Shown: positions 42,156 to 50,296 of the stretch, one piece after another
Layout of the letters: the number at the start of each line of letters is the position of its first letter
Position numbering within the stretch: position 1 is the stretch's first letter
NCBI GenBank assembly: GCA_000406005.1
Contig: ASZN01000001.1
Coordinates: forward strand, 124,001-188,000
Reading direction: 5' to 3'
From: Candidatus Poribacteria bacterium WGA-3G
GTDB taxonomy: Bacteria > Poribacteria > WGA-4E > WGA-3G
Length of the DNA: 64,000 bases
The notes under the pieces: generated by a model
Told to the model about the DNA's origin: nothing
The model's input: only the letters and a program-made list of their open reading frames with translations
Database searches by the model: none
Position numbers and translations under genes: made by a program

Positions 42156-42179
42156 ACGGGCAATGAATTGCCCTACTAC
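42156..42179 (-). repeat. REP-like GTAG hairpin
   Basis: On the minus strand, GTAGTAGGGCAA-TTCA-TTGCCCGTT is a GTAG-preceded 6-bp palindrome. It lies in the 385-bp divergent gap 41952-42336, which otherwise holds only the two promoters and no gene that I can see. Confidence 0.65.
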
Positions 42180-42248
42180 AAATAGGAGGCACTTTGAATC
42201 TGAAAATGGATAGAGCAGTAGAGTGATTTATTGAATGTGACAAAACGC

Positions 42249-42277
42249 TTTACTTTCGCTTTATTTTTCGGTATAAT
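42249..42277 (+). promoter_or_regulatory. Promoter for purB
   Basis: TTTACT (42249-42254), 17 bp and a perfect TATAAT (42272-42277) lie 60 bp before the ATG. GGAG at 42323-42326 is the ribosome site. Confidence 0.5.
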
Positions 42278-42336
42278 AAACAAAAACGGAAAGAGAGAAG
42301 CGGAGGGTTCCTCCGACTTAATGGAGAAAAGATTTT

Positions 42337-43740
42337 ATGGAACTTTACGAAGCCGTCAGTCCACTGGATTTCAGATATTACGGCGGCGATCCAGATTTTA
42401 TGAAACGGTTGCTGCCTTATGTCTCTGAAGCGGGATACGTTACGTCCCAGGCGAAGGTAGAGGCGGCGTTGGTACGGACTTTGGCAAATTATGGTGTGTG
42501 TACTTCTGCGATCGCTGATGAGGTGGAAGCGGCAGTGGATCTGGTAACAGCGGAAGAGGTTTATGAGGAACAGTCTCGGATTCGGCATAACATCCGTTCG
42601 CTTGTCAATGTGATCCGCCGAAAGATTAGTCCAGAAGCGCGTCCTTATGTGCATCTGTTCGCCACTTCTGCAGATATTCTGGATACTGCTACCGCGTTGC
42701 GGTTCAAGGCGTTGACTGAAAATGTTATTGTCCGTGATCTGATTGCGTTGGTGCAGCAACTTATCACGTTGGCGCGTGAACACGCAGAGACGGTGCAAAT
42801 CGGTAGGACACATGGACAACACGCGGAACCGATAACGTTTGGTTATTCCTTGGCACTTTACATCAGTCGCCTCGGTACCCGAATCGAGAAGATTCACGAA
42901 GCCGGACAAAATCTGCGGGGTCAATTTTCAGGTGCAGTCGGTGCGTTTAATGGACTCACACTGATCCATGAAAAACCAGAGCAGATTGAAGCGGATTTCC
43001 TTGCACTGCTGGGTTTGAAACCGTCCGATACGCACACATCAACACAGTGTGTCGAACCGGAGTTTATCTCGGATTTGGCATATCAGGTTACTGCGGCGTA
43101 TACGGTGCTTGCGAACTTTGCCGACGATATGCGGCACCTTTACCGTACCGAAATCGCCGAGGTAGGCAGAAAATATAACCCACAATTGGTAGGTTCGTCA
43201 ACGATGCCGCACAAAGTGAATCCAGAAGCCTACGAGAACATTAAAAGTATGTGGAAGGCGTTTGTACCACGTATGCAGACCGTCTTTATGGATAGTATTT
43301 TAGAGCATCAACGCGACCTGACGAATTCGGCATCAAGCCGTTTCGTGACGGAGTTGTTCACTGCGTTTGATTACGCGATCTATCGACTTCGACGCGCGTT
43401 AGACGAGATGGATGTCAAAGCGGACAATATGCGACGCAACCTCGCACTCAGCGCGGAGGATACGATTGCGGAGCCGATCTATCTGTTAATGGCGTATTAT
43501 GGATTCCCGGATGCTTATGATCATACCCGGAAATTAATAGGACAGGTACATCAGACTGGGAAGAGTCTAACGACGCTATTGTGGGAGGATAAGACGTTCC
43601 AACCTTTCTTGGAAAAGTTGACGGAACCGCAGCGTGCTGCATTGCAAGATCCAACAAACTATATCGGTGCTTCGGTTCGGCGGACGCACGCGACATGCGA
43701 CGAATGGGAAAAACGGATTTTTAATTTACCTTGCGGTTAA
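42337..43740 (+). CDS. purB: Adenylosuccinate lyase
   Basis: This cytoplasmic fumarase/aspartase-superfamily enzyme cleaves SAICAR and adenylosuccinate in purine synthesis. It is 467 residues. Superfamily signatures are VQIGRTHGQHAEPITFGYSL with the catalytic His, and the loop GSSTMPHKVNPEAYENIKSM (SSxMPxKxNP) with the mobile catalytic Ser. ILEHQRDLTNSASSRFV completes the active site. The N-terminal block YEAVSPLDFRYYGGD fits the bacterial PurB form. The last eight codons belong to a 112-bp segment directly duplicated downstream (43715-43917). The C-terminus may thus have been rebuilt by the duplication or be its source. Confidence 0.95.
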   Translation: MELYEAVSPLDFRYYGGDPDFMKRLLPYVSEAGYVTSQAKVEAALVRTLANYGVCTSAIADEVEAAVDLVTAEEVYEEQSRIRHNIRSLVNVIRRKISPEARPYVHLFATSADILDTATALRFKALTENVIVRDLIALVQQLITLAREHAETVQIGRTHGQHAEPITFGYSLALYISRLGTRIEKIHEAGQNLRGQFSGAVGAFNGLTLIHEKPEQIEADFLALLGLKPSDTHTSTQCVEPEFISDLAYQVTAAYTVLANFADDMRHLYRTEIAEVGRKYNPQLVGSSTMPHKVNPEAYENIKSMWKAFVPRMQTVFMDSILEHQRDLTNSASSRFVTELFTAFDYAIYRLRRALDEMDVKADNMRRNLALSAEDTIAEPIYLLMAYYGFPDAYDHTRKLIGQVHQTGKSLTTLLWEDKTFQPFLEKLTEPQRAALQDPTNYIGASVRRTHATCDEWEKRIFNLPCG

Positions 43741-43917
43741 ACCTCGTGCGTTTAGACTTTTACGTGCGTTCCTGAAATCCGCACTCCACTTCGTTGCGTG
43801 CTACGGTCTTTGACACTTTTTAGAGTGGATTTTTAATTTACCTTGCGGTTAAACTTCGCGTCTTTAGATTTTTGTGTGCGTTCCTGAAATCTACGGTCTT
43901 TGACACTTCTTAGAGCG
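43715..43917 (+). repeat. Direct duplication of purB 3' end
   Basis: Copy 1 (43715-43826) begins in purB with GGATTTTTAATTTACCTTGCG and includes its stop. Copy 2 (43827-43917) repeats the same start, GTGCGTTCCTGAAATC and CTACGGTCTTTGACACTT, with a deletion of about 20 bp. Copy 2 forms the leader of the next gene. Confidence 0.85.
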
Positions 43918-43926
43918 GGGTAAAAA

Positions 43927-45429
43927 ATGTTTGATATTACTTATTTAGGACGGAGATGCTTCGGTTTTATTAAACGCCATCCGCGTATATCTACACTTGT
44001 TAGTTTATTATTCGTCTTCTATCTCGGTATTTGGGCAGGTCGGACGGTTGAGTTTAGCAAAATAACCGGCTACTTTCATTCCTATACCGACCCGGAACGG
44101 AGTGATGTGACGAAATCGGTTGCTCAGGGTATCGTCCATCGACAGATATTAGACAACGGTGTGCTGACGAACATCCTTGCGGTATCAGCGGATGCAGCGG
44201 ATGTCCGACCCTACCGTGCGCTGAGTGCGGGTATCGGGACAGAATCGTTGGTATCGCTTGCCCGACGGCACAAGGCGTTCGCTGCGATCAACGGCGGTTT
44301 CTTTGAGATGTCGGGGACGTTCCGTGGAGAGTCTGTCGGAGCATTGAAGATTGATGGCGAATGGATTAGTGAACCGGAACAGGGCAGAGCTGTTATCGGT
44401 TTTAGGACAGTTGACGGAAAAATTGAGGCGTACATCGACAGGATCGCCTTACTGTTGGAACTCGTTCTGCCGAACGGAGAGAGGTTGCCAATTGACGGTA
44501 TGAATCGGAGTCGCGGTAGAAGCGAATTGGTCATTTACCGTCCACATTTCCATGCGGTAACGTTGACAACGCCAGATGGTGTAGAGGTCGCTGTGAGAGG
44601 CGGGGCAGTAACTGGTATCTACAATCAGCAAGGGAGTTCGCGTATTCCAGCAGACGGGTATATCCTATCCGCAAGCGGTAAGAGACGTGCTGATCTATTA
44701 AGACACCTCAAGCAAGGTGATGTTGTTGAGATTCGTGAGACCGTCATCCCTGAACGTGTCGGGGACAGTAATTTATGGGCAAGTTTTGGGCATATTATCG
44801 GCGGCGGTCCGTTGCTACTACGGGATGGTGTTGCCCCTCTGACGCAAGCGTACGAGGATGAGGGGTTTGATCAAGCATTTCACAGTTTTTGGCACCCGCG
44901 GACAGCAATCGGTAAAAAAGCAGATGGCACGCTCCTGTTTGTAACAGTAACGGCAGCAGAGGCAGGTGTCCGACGGGGTGTTATGTTAACTCGACTCTCG
45001 GAACTGTTTTTGGAATGGGGTGCGACGGATGCGCTTAATCTCGATGGTGGCAATTCATCGATGTTGGTCATTCAGGATGAAGTCGTGAGTGTCAAGAAGG
45101 CGGATGCTGCTAAGCCTGGCGCAGATGAAGCTGTGAGTGTCAAGAAGGCGGATGCTGCTAAGCCTGGCGCAGATGAAGCTGTGAGTGTCAAGAAGGTGGA
45201 TGCTGCTAAGCCTGGCGCGAAGGATCAATCACAACGGGTTTCGCGCGGCAGACCGAATCCAGGATTCGTGGATCGGCCACAACAGGCTTCGCGTGGCAAA
45301 CCGAATCCAGAACGGGCGCGAGCATCGCGGAACACGAGACCAGCTCGCGGGAACCGTCGAATCCGTCCGATGCCGCAACAACAGGGACGCGCAATTGCAG
45401 ATGCGATCTTGATTTTTTCTAAATCTTAA
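43927..45429 (+). CDS. NAGPA/DUF2233 phosphodiester glycosidase-like protein
   Basis: This 500-residue protein has an N-terminal membrane anchor (LVSLLFVFYLGIWAG, about 24-38) and an extracytoplasmic NAGPA (phosphodiester glycosidase / exopolysaccharide biosynthesis) domain. Its marks are FAAINGGFFEMSGTFRGESVG, HIIGGGPLLLRDG, HPRTAIGKKADGTLLFVTV and the terminal ATDALNLDGGNSSMLVI block. The family hydrolyses N-acetylglucosamine phosphodiesters or modifies exopolysaccharides. A low-complexity tail follows: three 16-residue repeats (SVKKADAAKPGAD) and two Ser-Arg-Gly-Lys-Pro-Asn-Pro units, basic and probably wall- or polymer-binding. The last codons overlap a promoter for the PIN toxin gene. 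Confidence 0.88.
   Translation: MFDITYLGRRCFGFIKRHPRISTLVSLLFVFYLGIWAGRTVEFSKITGYFHSYTDPERSDVTKSVAQGIVHRQILDNGVLTNILAVSADAADVRPYRALSAGIGTESLVSLARRHKAFAAINGGFFEMSGTFRGESVGALKIDGEWISEPEQGRAVIGFRTVDGKIEAYIDRIALLLELVLPNGERLPIDGMNRSRGRSELVIYRPHFHAVTLTTPDGVEVAVRGGAVTGIYNQQGSSRIPADGYILSASGKRRADLLRHLKQGDVVEIRETVIPERVGDSNLWASFGHIIGGGPLLLRDGVAPLTQAYEDEGFDQAFHSFWHPRTAIGKKADGTLLFVTVTAAEAGVRRGVMLTRLSELFLEWGATDALNLDGGNSSMLVIQDEVVSVKKADAAKPGADEAVSVKKADAAKPGADEAVSVKKVDAAKPGAKDQSQRVSRGRPNPGFVDRPQQASRGKPNPERARASRNTRPARGNRRIRPMPQQQGRAIADAILIFSKS
45085..45219 (+). repeat. 48-bp coding tandem repeat, about 2.8 copies
   Basis: Units beginning GTGAGTGTCAAGAAGG start at 45085, 45133 and 45181. The first two are identical and the third has one substitution before it diverges. 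They encode the SVKKADAAKPGAD tail of the NAGPA protein. Near-identity implies recent expansion. Confidence 0.9.
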
Positions 45430-45437
45430 GGTATAAT
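45409..45437 (+). promoter_or_regulatory. Promoter for PIN toxin-partner pair
   Basis: TTGATT (45409-45414), 17 bp and TATAAT (45432-45437) overlap the end of the NAGPA gene, 95 bp before the PIN start. Confidence 0.55.
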
Positions 45438-45531
45438 AGAGTTAGAAACATTTCATAGAAAATAAAAAATACGCATTACTTTAAGGTGAAAGAAACCAAT
45501 TAGAGACAGAAGTTTGCAAATTGGCACTCAA

Positions 45532-46014
45532 ATGTGGAAAATTTATCTTGATACCTGCTGTTTGAACCGCTTCTTTGATGACCAAACGCAAGCTCGAGTC
45601 CGCAGTGAAAGGGAAGCCGTTGATACAATTCTTGAAACCTTTCGTTCCGGACAATGGGGATGGATTATTAGTAAGGTTTTGGAAATCGAAATTAGCAGAA
45701 ATCTTAATTTCGACCAATATCTCCGAACAAAATCTTTATTAGCTCGTGCAAATCAAACTGTCCTACTCACGGAAGCAGAAAAATTACGTGGATTGGTTCT
45801 TGAATCCTTAGGATTTAAGTCGTATGATGCCTTGCACATCGCCTCCGCCGAAAGTGGTAATGCTGATATTTTACTAACAACGGACGACCGTTTACTAAGA
45901 AGAGCCAAGCGAGTCTCTACACGACTCTGGGTCCCGGTGGAAAACCCTCACGTATGGCTACAAGAGGTAATTAGAAATGGACGTGCACAAAATGACAGAC
46001 ATCGAGATTTATGA
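45532..46014 (+). CDS. PIN-domain protein (probable toxin)
   Basis: This PIN-fold ribonuclease-like protein is 160 residues from the ATG at 45532. The first acidic residue is in KIYLDTCCLNRFFDD. The second is in SYDALHIASAESGNADILLTTDDRLLRRA, with two to three conserved Asp, as in VapC-type toxins. PIN toxins cut tRNA or other RNA. The gene is AT-richer than neighbours and has its own promoter. The following small gene overlaps its last 38 bp, the usual coupling of a toxin with its partner, although in most VapBC pairs the antitoxin comes first. Confidence 0.85.
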   Translation: MWKIYLDTCCLNRFFDDQTQARVRSEREAVDTILETFRSGQWGWIISKVLEIEISRNLNFDQYLRTKSLLARANQTVLLTEAEKLRGLVLESLGFKSYDALHIASAESGNADILLTTDDRLLRRAKRVSTRLWVPVENPHVWLQEVIRNGRAQNDRHRDL

Positions 46015-46441
46015 ATTTGGTATCGAACTTCTGATTGATAAACTTGGTCCTGCTGGGATGATGCGTTTCTTCTGGCAAAACGAGCCTGGGAAGGGTAATT
46101 ACTCTGTAGACCGACATAAACTACCCCAACCAGATATAGAGACAATCATAAAAGAGATTCAAAAACTCCAAGAGACAGAACAGCCGCGTAGAAAAAAATG
46201 GGCATCTGATTCTTGCCAAGTGAATTCTCAAATGAATTCTGAAAAAATGACAGATATTGAGGTTTATGAACTCGGTATTGCCTGTCTTAAAGATGAACTC
46301 GGGACGGTCGGTTTTTCCCGGTTTCTTTCACAATGTGAACCTCTGACCGGTGATTACGCTGTAGACCGACACAAACGTCCAATGTCAAGTATTGACATGA
46401 TTGCAAAGCAAATTGAATTGGAAAAAAAGAGGTCGGAATAG
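45977..46441 (+). CDS. Duplicated small-domain partner of PIN protein
   Basis: This 154-residue protein is made of two copies of one small domain. Copy 1 starts MTDIEIYEFGIELLIDKLG and copy 2 (about residue 91) MTDIEVYELGIACLKDELG. Both continue with a G..RF......G.Y.VDRHK block and a helix. GAGGT lies 9 nt before the ATG at 45977. It overlaps the PIN gene by 38 bp. It is the probable antitoxin or adaptor of the PIN protein. The fused second copy keeps an internal Met, so it may be a recent in-frame duplication. I do not recognise a named antitoxin family. Confidence 0.7.
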   Translation: MDVHKMTDIEIYEFGIELLIDKLGPAGMMRFFWQNEPGKGNYSVDRHKLPQPDIETIIKEIQKLQETEQPRRKKWASDSCQVNSQMNSEKMTDIEVYELGIACLKDELGTVGFSRFLSQCEPLTGDYAVDRHKRPMSSIDMIAKQIELEKKRSE

Positions 46442-46452
46442 GAGGAAAAACC

Positions 46453-47367
46453 GTGTTAAAGAATAGTAGAACCCCGGAATCTATTGGGCAGAACCGAACA
46501 TCTGATGTAGCATCAAAATCAAATTTACTGTCGAGACGCTCCTTTTTCAAAGGCTCTGTTGGACTTGCTGCCTCCGCGATTGCCGCGGGTGGACTCATTT
46601 TGCCTGCTGAGGCTCAGTTTGGCGGTGGGTTCCGAGAATATCTCCCGTACGATGCGACACGCGATATTCATTACGGTACACGATACGGCGTGATTGAACA
46701 TCACTATCCTGAGATGAATCCGACAGGCGAGAAGTTCACGTTTGTGCGACTTAAGTACCCAGGCGGTGATTGGTACACGAACATCGTCAACTATTACCGG
46801 GGATGGCCATCGGATTTAAAATTCGCGGAGATCCTCGCTGAAAATACGACAATTGATGTTGAGGTTCGTGAGTATCCACAATACGTTGACATAGATGATG
46901 AAGGTCTCTTTGCGTATCCGTTCCTCTATATGACGGGCCACCGTGGGATTCGGCTTTCCAACGAACAGGTGCGTAAGCTGCGAGATTATTTTGAGCGTGG
47001 CGGTTTTCTTCACGTTGAAGATTGCGATGCGCGTTTGAATGGCGGACGCGGCGGTTTACGTCCACACATCTATGATATGCTGCGCAAAGTTTTCCCGGAA
47101 AAGAAGTTGGAACGCTTAGATATAAGCCATAAGATTTATCACACGCTTTATGACCATGATGAGTACCTCGGCGGCGATAAATTTATTCCGGGTATCTGCG
47201 ATCACGACGAAGCGATTATGGATGGCGACCGCGTGATGGTTTATTTTTGTCCGAGCGATCTGAATTGTGCGTGGGAAGGTAGACCGTGCAGGCCAGGCGG
47301 CAGGGATCAGATGAAATGGGCATTTGAACAAGGGATGAACGTCGTCGCTTATGCGCTGTCCCGATAA
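46453..47367 (+). CDS. DUF4159 protein, Tat-exported
   Basis: This 304-residue DUF4159-family protein starts at GTG 46453, with AGGAGG 7 nt upstream. The signal is twin-arginine: LSRRSFFKGSVGLAASAIAAGG. The rest has the family's glutamine-amidotransferase-like fold: FTFVRLKYPGGDWYTN, LFAYPFLYMTGHRGIRLS, LRDYFERGGFLHVEDCDA and HKIYHTLYDHDEY. The C-terminus is GMNVVAYALSR. DUF4159 proteins usually accompany vWA, MoxR and membrane proteins of unknown function. Here the gene heads an operon with solute-binding/OmpA fusions and a vWA protein. No catalytic triad is evident. Confidence 0.9.
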   Translation: MLKNSRTPESIGQNRTSDVASKSNLLSRRSFFKGSVGLAASAIAAGGLILPAEAQFGGGFREYLPYDATRDIHYGTRYGVIEHHYPEMNPTGEKFTFVRLKYPGGDWYTNIVNYYRGWPSDLKFAEILAENTTIDVEVREYPQYVDIDDEGLFAYPFLYMTGHRGIRLSNEQVRKLRDYFERGGFLHVEDCDARLNGGRGGLRPHIYDMLRKVFPEKKLERLDISHKIYHTLYDHDEYLGGDKFIPGICDHDEAIMDGDRVMVYFCPSDLNCAWEGRPCRPGGRDQMKWAFEQGMNVVAYALSR

Positions 47368-47391
47368 CGACTCAAAAACGAGGGGAAAATT

Positions 47392-49275
47392 ATGAAAAAG
47401 CATTTTAGGCTGGCTTGTAAGTTAAACCAAAAACGGACGTTGTTTTGTCTCATAACACTGCTCATTTTTCTTGCTTTGCATGCAAACGCGCAAGAACTGT
47501 TCTCGGATGCAGTGGGTACGGTTCCAGTTCGAGAAGTGACAGCGACGACACCCTGGACAGTACCCTATATCACATGGGGCGGTGAAGCGGCACTTTTCCA
47601 TGCGAACGGCGGGGTCACGACGCGTCCGGGTACTATCATGGCAGAACTCGGTATGAATCTTAAGTTAGTGCCGGGTGATAACTTCGAGCAACAGGTCCGC
47701 GACTATCTTTCGGGTAAAACGCCATTCCTACGCGGTACTTTTAGGATGATCGCACAGGCAAGCGAAGTTGTGGGAAAGGATGCCCGCACAAAACCGGTTA
47801 TTTTTGGACAATTGACTTGGTCAGCGGGTGACCATTTCGTTGGTCGGTCTAACATCCGTAAGATTTCTGATCTCCGCAATAAAAAGATCGCCATACAAAA
47901 GGGTGGTCCACACGTAGGAATGCTCTATGACATGCTGAAAACTGCGCGTCTCTCAAAGTCACAGGTAGAAATTGTCTGGGTGGACGAGTTAACAGGTGCG
48001 AAGGGGCCGGCAGAACGTTTCCGAAACGACGCGACGATCGCTGGATGCTTTGTCATAACGCCCGATATGATTGGATTGACAGGCGGTCCTGAAAACACAG
48101 GTACAGGTGCTGAAGGCACAGTCAAAGATGCCCGGGTCGTCGTTAGTACTGCGACGCTTTCTCGTTCTATTGCGGATGTCTATGCCTGCCGCAAAGATTT
48201 TTACGATGCCTACAAACCGTTTGTTGAACGCTTCTTCGCCGGTTATCTAAAAGGTGCCGAAGAGGTCGTGACGCTGAAAAAAGCCTACGAAAGGAGTGGA
48301 TCCGCAAAATATACGCAGCTCCTGACGATGATGCAGAACATCTACGGTAAAGAGGTATTGCCCACACTTGAAGAGGATGCGCACGGCTTAATTGCAGATT
48401 GTACGTTCGTTGGACAACCCGGCAATATCTCCTTCTTCAACGATCCGAGCAACACGATTACAGGGTTTGAAGGTTTCAACAAAGCAGGATTGGACATGGC
48501 AGTCAATTGGGGTTTTGCAAAACAGAGATATGCCATGATTCCCTCCGATTTAAATTTTAATGCACCCACCTTTAAGAATCTACTGGCAACGACTGTAACG
48601 GCTCCGACGCAACTGAAACAGACGCGTTTCAAAAAAGAGACCGTTCGTGCAGAGATTGAATCGTTCAATGAAGATGCTGTGTTGGACGAAAAGACGCTTA
48701 TCTCGTTTACAATTCAATTTGATGCGAACCAAGACACCTTTAGTGATGCGAAGTATCAAGAAGAATTTGACAGGGTTGTTGAATTGGCTTCAAAATACGG
48801 GAATGCTGCGATAGCGATAAAAGGGCATAGTGACCCATCTCGAACTTTGAGTGTCTTGGTTAAAACCGGGCTCAGTACAGGTATTTTGAAACGGACGGGC
48901 ACACGAGGCAGCTATAGATATTTTATGGAGGGTAAGTCGTTTAGTTTGGAAGACACTGCAAACCTGATCCGTCTGATCCAGCAGAAGAAGTTTGATGATG
49001 GCACCAATGTAGAAAGTCCGTATCAAGTCATGCGCGCGGCTCTGAAGCTTTCTGAGCAGCGGGGTCAAGCAGTCAAAGATGCGATCATCGCCTACGCCCG
49101 TCGCAAAAACGCACGCATTGATCCAGAGCAGATTGTGCCGGTAGGTGTCGGGATTAAGGAGCCTGTTATAGCAAAGCCGACGAGCCCTGCGGAGGCAGCA
49201 GAAAATCGGCGCGTTGAATTTGCGCTGATTAAAGTTTCAGCGGAAGCCGTTGCAGCCTCTGATTTTGATTTTTAA
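47392..49275 (+). CDS. Solute-binding protein fused to OmpA-like domain
   Basis: This 627-residue protein has a signal peptide (FCLITLLIFLALHANA). A periplasmic type-2 solute-binding domain of the NMT1/SsuA-like kind spans about 35-390 (WTVPYITWGGEAALFHANGG, ISDLRNKKIAIQKGGPHVGMLYDML, RSIADVYACRKDFYDAYKPFVERFFAGYL). A C-terminal OmpA-like peptidoglycan-associating domain spans about 430-620 (SFTIQFDANQDTF, AIAIKGHSDPS, LSEQRGQAVKDAIIAYA). The fusion would hold a ligand sensor at the cell wall. No ABC permease is present. The next-but-one gene has the same architecture, so the pair is probably a paralogous duplication around the vWA gene. It starts 24 bp after DUF4159. Confidence 0.85.
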   Translation: MKKHFRLACKLNQKRTLFCLITLLIFLALHANAQELFSDAVGTVPVREVTATTPWTVPYITWGGEAALFHANGGVTTRPGTIMAELGMNLKLVPGDNFEQQVRDYLSGKTPFLRGTFRMIAQASEVVGKDARTKPVIFGQLTWSAGDHFVGRSNIRKISDLRNKKIAIQKGGPHVGMLYDMLKTARLSKSQVEIVWVDELTGAKGPAERFRNDATIAGCFVITPDMIGLTGGPENTGTGAEGTVKDARVVVSTATLSRSIADVYACRKDFYDAYKPFVERFFAGYLKGAEEVVTLKKAYERSGSAKYTQLLTMMQNIYGKEVLPTLEEDAHGLIADCTFVGQPGNISFFNDPSNTITGFEGFNKAGLDMAVNWGFAKQRYAMIPSDLNFNAPTFKNLLATTVTAPTQLKQTRFKKETVRAEIESFNEDAVLDEKTLISFTIQFDANQDTFSDAKYQEEFDRVVELASKYGNAAIAIKGHSDPSRTLSVLVKTGLSTGILKRTGTRGSYRYFMEGKSFSLEDTANLIRLIQQKKFDDGTNVESPYQVMRAALKLSEQRGQAVKDAIIAYARRKNARIDPEQIVPVGVGIKEPVIAKPTSPAEAAENRRVEFALIKVSAEAVAASDFDF

Positions 49276-49276
49276 C

Positions 49277-49338
49277 AGTTATCGGTTGTTAGTTATCGGT
49301 CATCAGTTAAAAGAATCTCTGAAAACCGATAACTGATA
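49277..49338 (+). repeat. Heptamer-arm hairpin repeat, copy D
   Basis: The left arm is AGTTATC, GGTTGTT, AGTTATC, GGTCATC, AGTTAAA (49277-49311). The right arm is GAAAACC, GATAACT, GATAG. It starts one base after the stop of the solute-binding/OmpA gene. Confidence 0.8.
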
Positions 49339-49362
49339 GCCACTCCGCGGATAGGGTACCTT

Positions 49363-50292
49363 ATGAAATGTATTATGGCAGCCGGATCCGGCACACGATT
49401 GATTCTGCTACTGAGTCTGTTCATTTTTGGTCTCCAGATTTGCAGTGCTGAGGACGAGATTCATAAAGATAACATCGTTGTGATTCTTGATGCCTCCGGC
49501 TCAATGCAGGAGAAGTTTAGCGGTGACCAGACAAAGTCGAAGATGGAAGCCGCGAAGGTGGCACTCTTGGAAGTCCTCTCGAAAGTTCCAGACGATACAC
49601 ATATCGGATTATTGGTGTTTAGCGGTGCTAATATCCAAAGCGAATGGGTGTACCCGTTGGGAGCGAAGGACACGCAAAAATTGACAGCAGCGATTCAGTT
49701 ACCACAGCCGAGTGGTAATACACCGCTGGGGAGATATATCCGCATCGGTGCGAACCGTCTCCTTGAACAACGCGAAAAACAGTATAACTACGGCAACTAT
49801 CGGTTGTTAGTTGTCACAGATGGCGAGGCATCGGACACCGACAAAGTCAGGCATTACACGCCTGAAATCCTTAATCGTCAGATTCGGATTGATGTGATTG
49901 GTGTTGATATGCAAACCGATCACATGTTAGCAAAGGTCGTAGATAGTTACCGCAAGGCGGACAATCCGGGTGAACTGGTAGCGGCAGTATCTCAGATTCT
50001 TGCGGAAACGGGTGATACGAGTACAGACGTTAGCGGTGAAGACGCTTTTGAATACATTGCGCCGCTTTCAGACGAAATCGCCGCCGATCTGATTCAACGG
50101 CTCACAACGCCGCCGCGCAACACAGCAATCGCTGTAAAGCCCACGGAGACGCGCCCTTCACAGACATCAACACCGAGGCAGACCCCAACGCCACAACGGC
50201 AGGATACTGAGAACCGAGGCATGCGATGGTTTGTTTTCGTCTTGGTCGTTATAGCCGCTGTCGGTTTCTTGGTTTTCAGAAATAGGAAATAA
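49363..50292 (+). CDS. vWA-domain protein with C-terminal anchor
   Basis: This 309-residue protein has a signal peptide (ILLLSLFIFGLQICSA) and a von Willebrand A domain starting NIVVILDASGSMQEKF. The intact MIDAS motif is D43-A-S-G-S47, and later strands are IGLLVFSGA and LLVVTDGEASD. A Thr/Pro/Gln-rich linker (about 250-285) leads to a C-terminal membrane segment (WFVFVLVVIAAVGFLVF). The vWA domain therefore faces the periplasm. It lies 4 bp before the second solute-binding/OmpA gene, so the two should be translated together. It probably binds a partner in the same envelope complex. Confidence 0.88.
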   Translation: MKCIMAAGSGTRLILLLSLFIFGLQICSAEDEIHKDNIVVILDASGSMQEKFSGDQTKSKMEAAKVALLEVLSKVPDDTHIGLLVFSGANIQSEWVYPLGAKDTQKLTAAIQLPQPSGNTPLGRYIRIGANRLLEQREKQYNYGNYRLLVVTDGEASDTDKVRHYTPEILNRQIRIDVIGVDMQTDHMLAKVVDSYRKADNPGELVAAVSQILAETGDTSTDVSGEDAFEYIAPLSDEIAADLIQRLTTPPRNTAIAVKPTETRPSQTSTPRQTPTPQRQDTENRGMRWFVFVLVVIAAVGFLVFRNRK

Positions 50293-50296
50293 AACT

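Noticed and set aside
36094..42179. GTAG hairpins as Rho-independent terminators
   Set aside because: No U-run follows on either strand, and the constant GTAG fits REP elements better.
45085..45219. 48-bp repeats as a possible CRISPR
   Set aside because: Units are contiguous without spacers and are coding sequence for a low-complexity tail.
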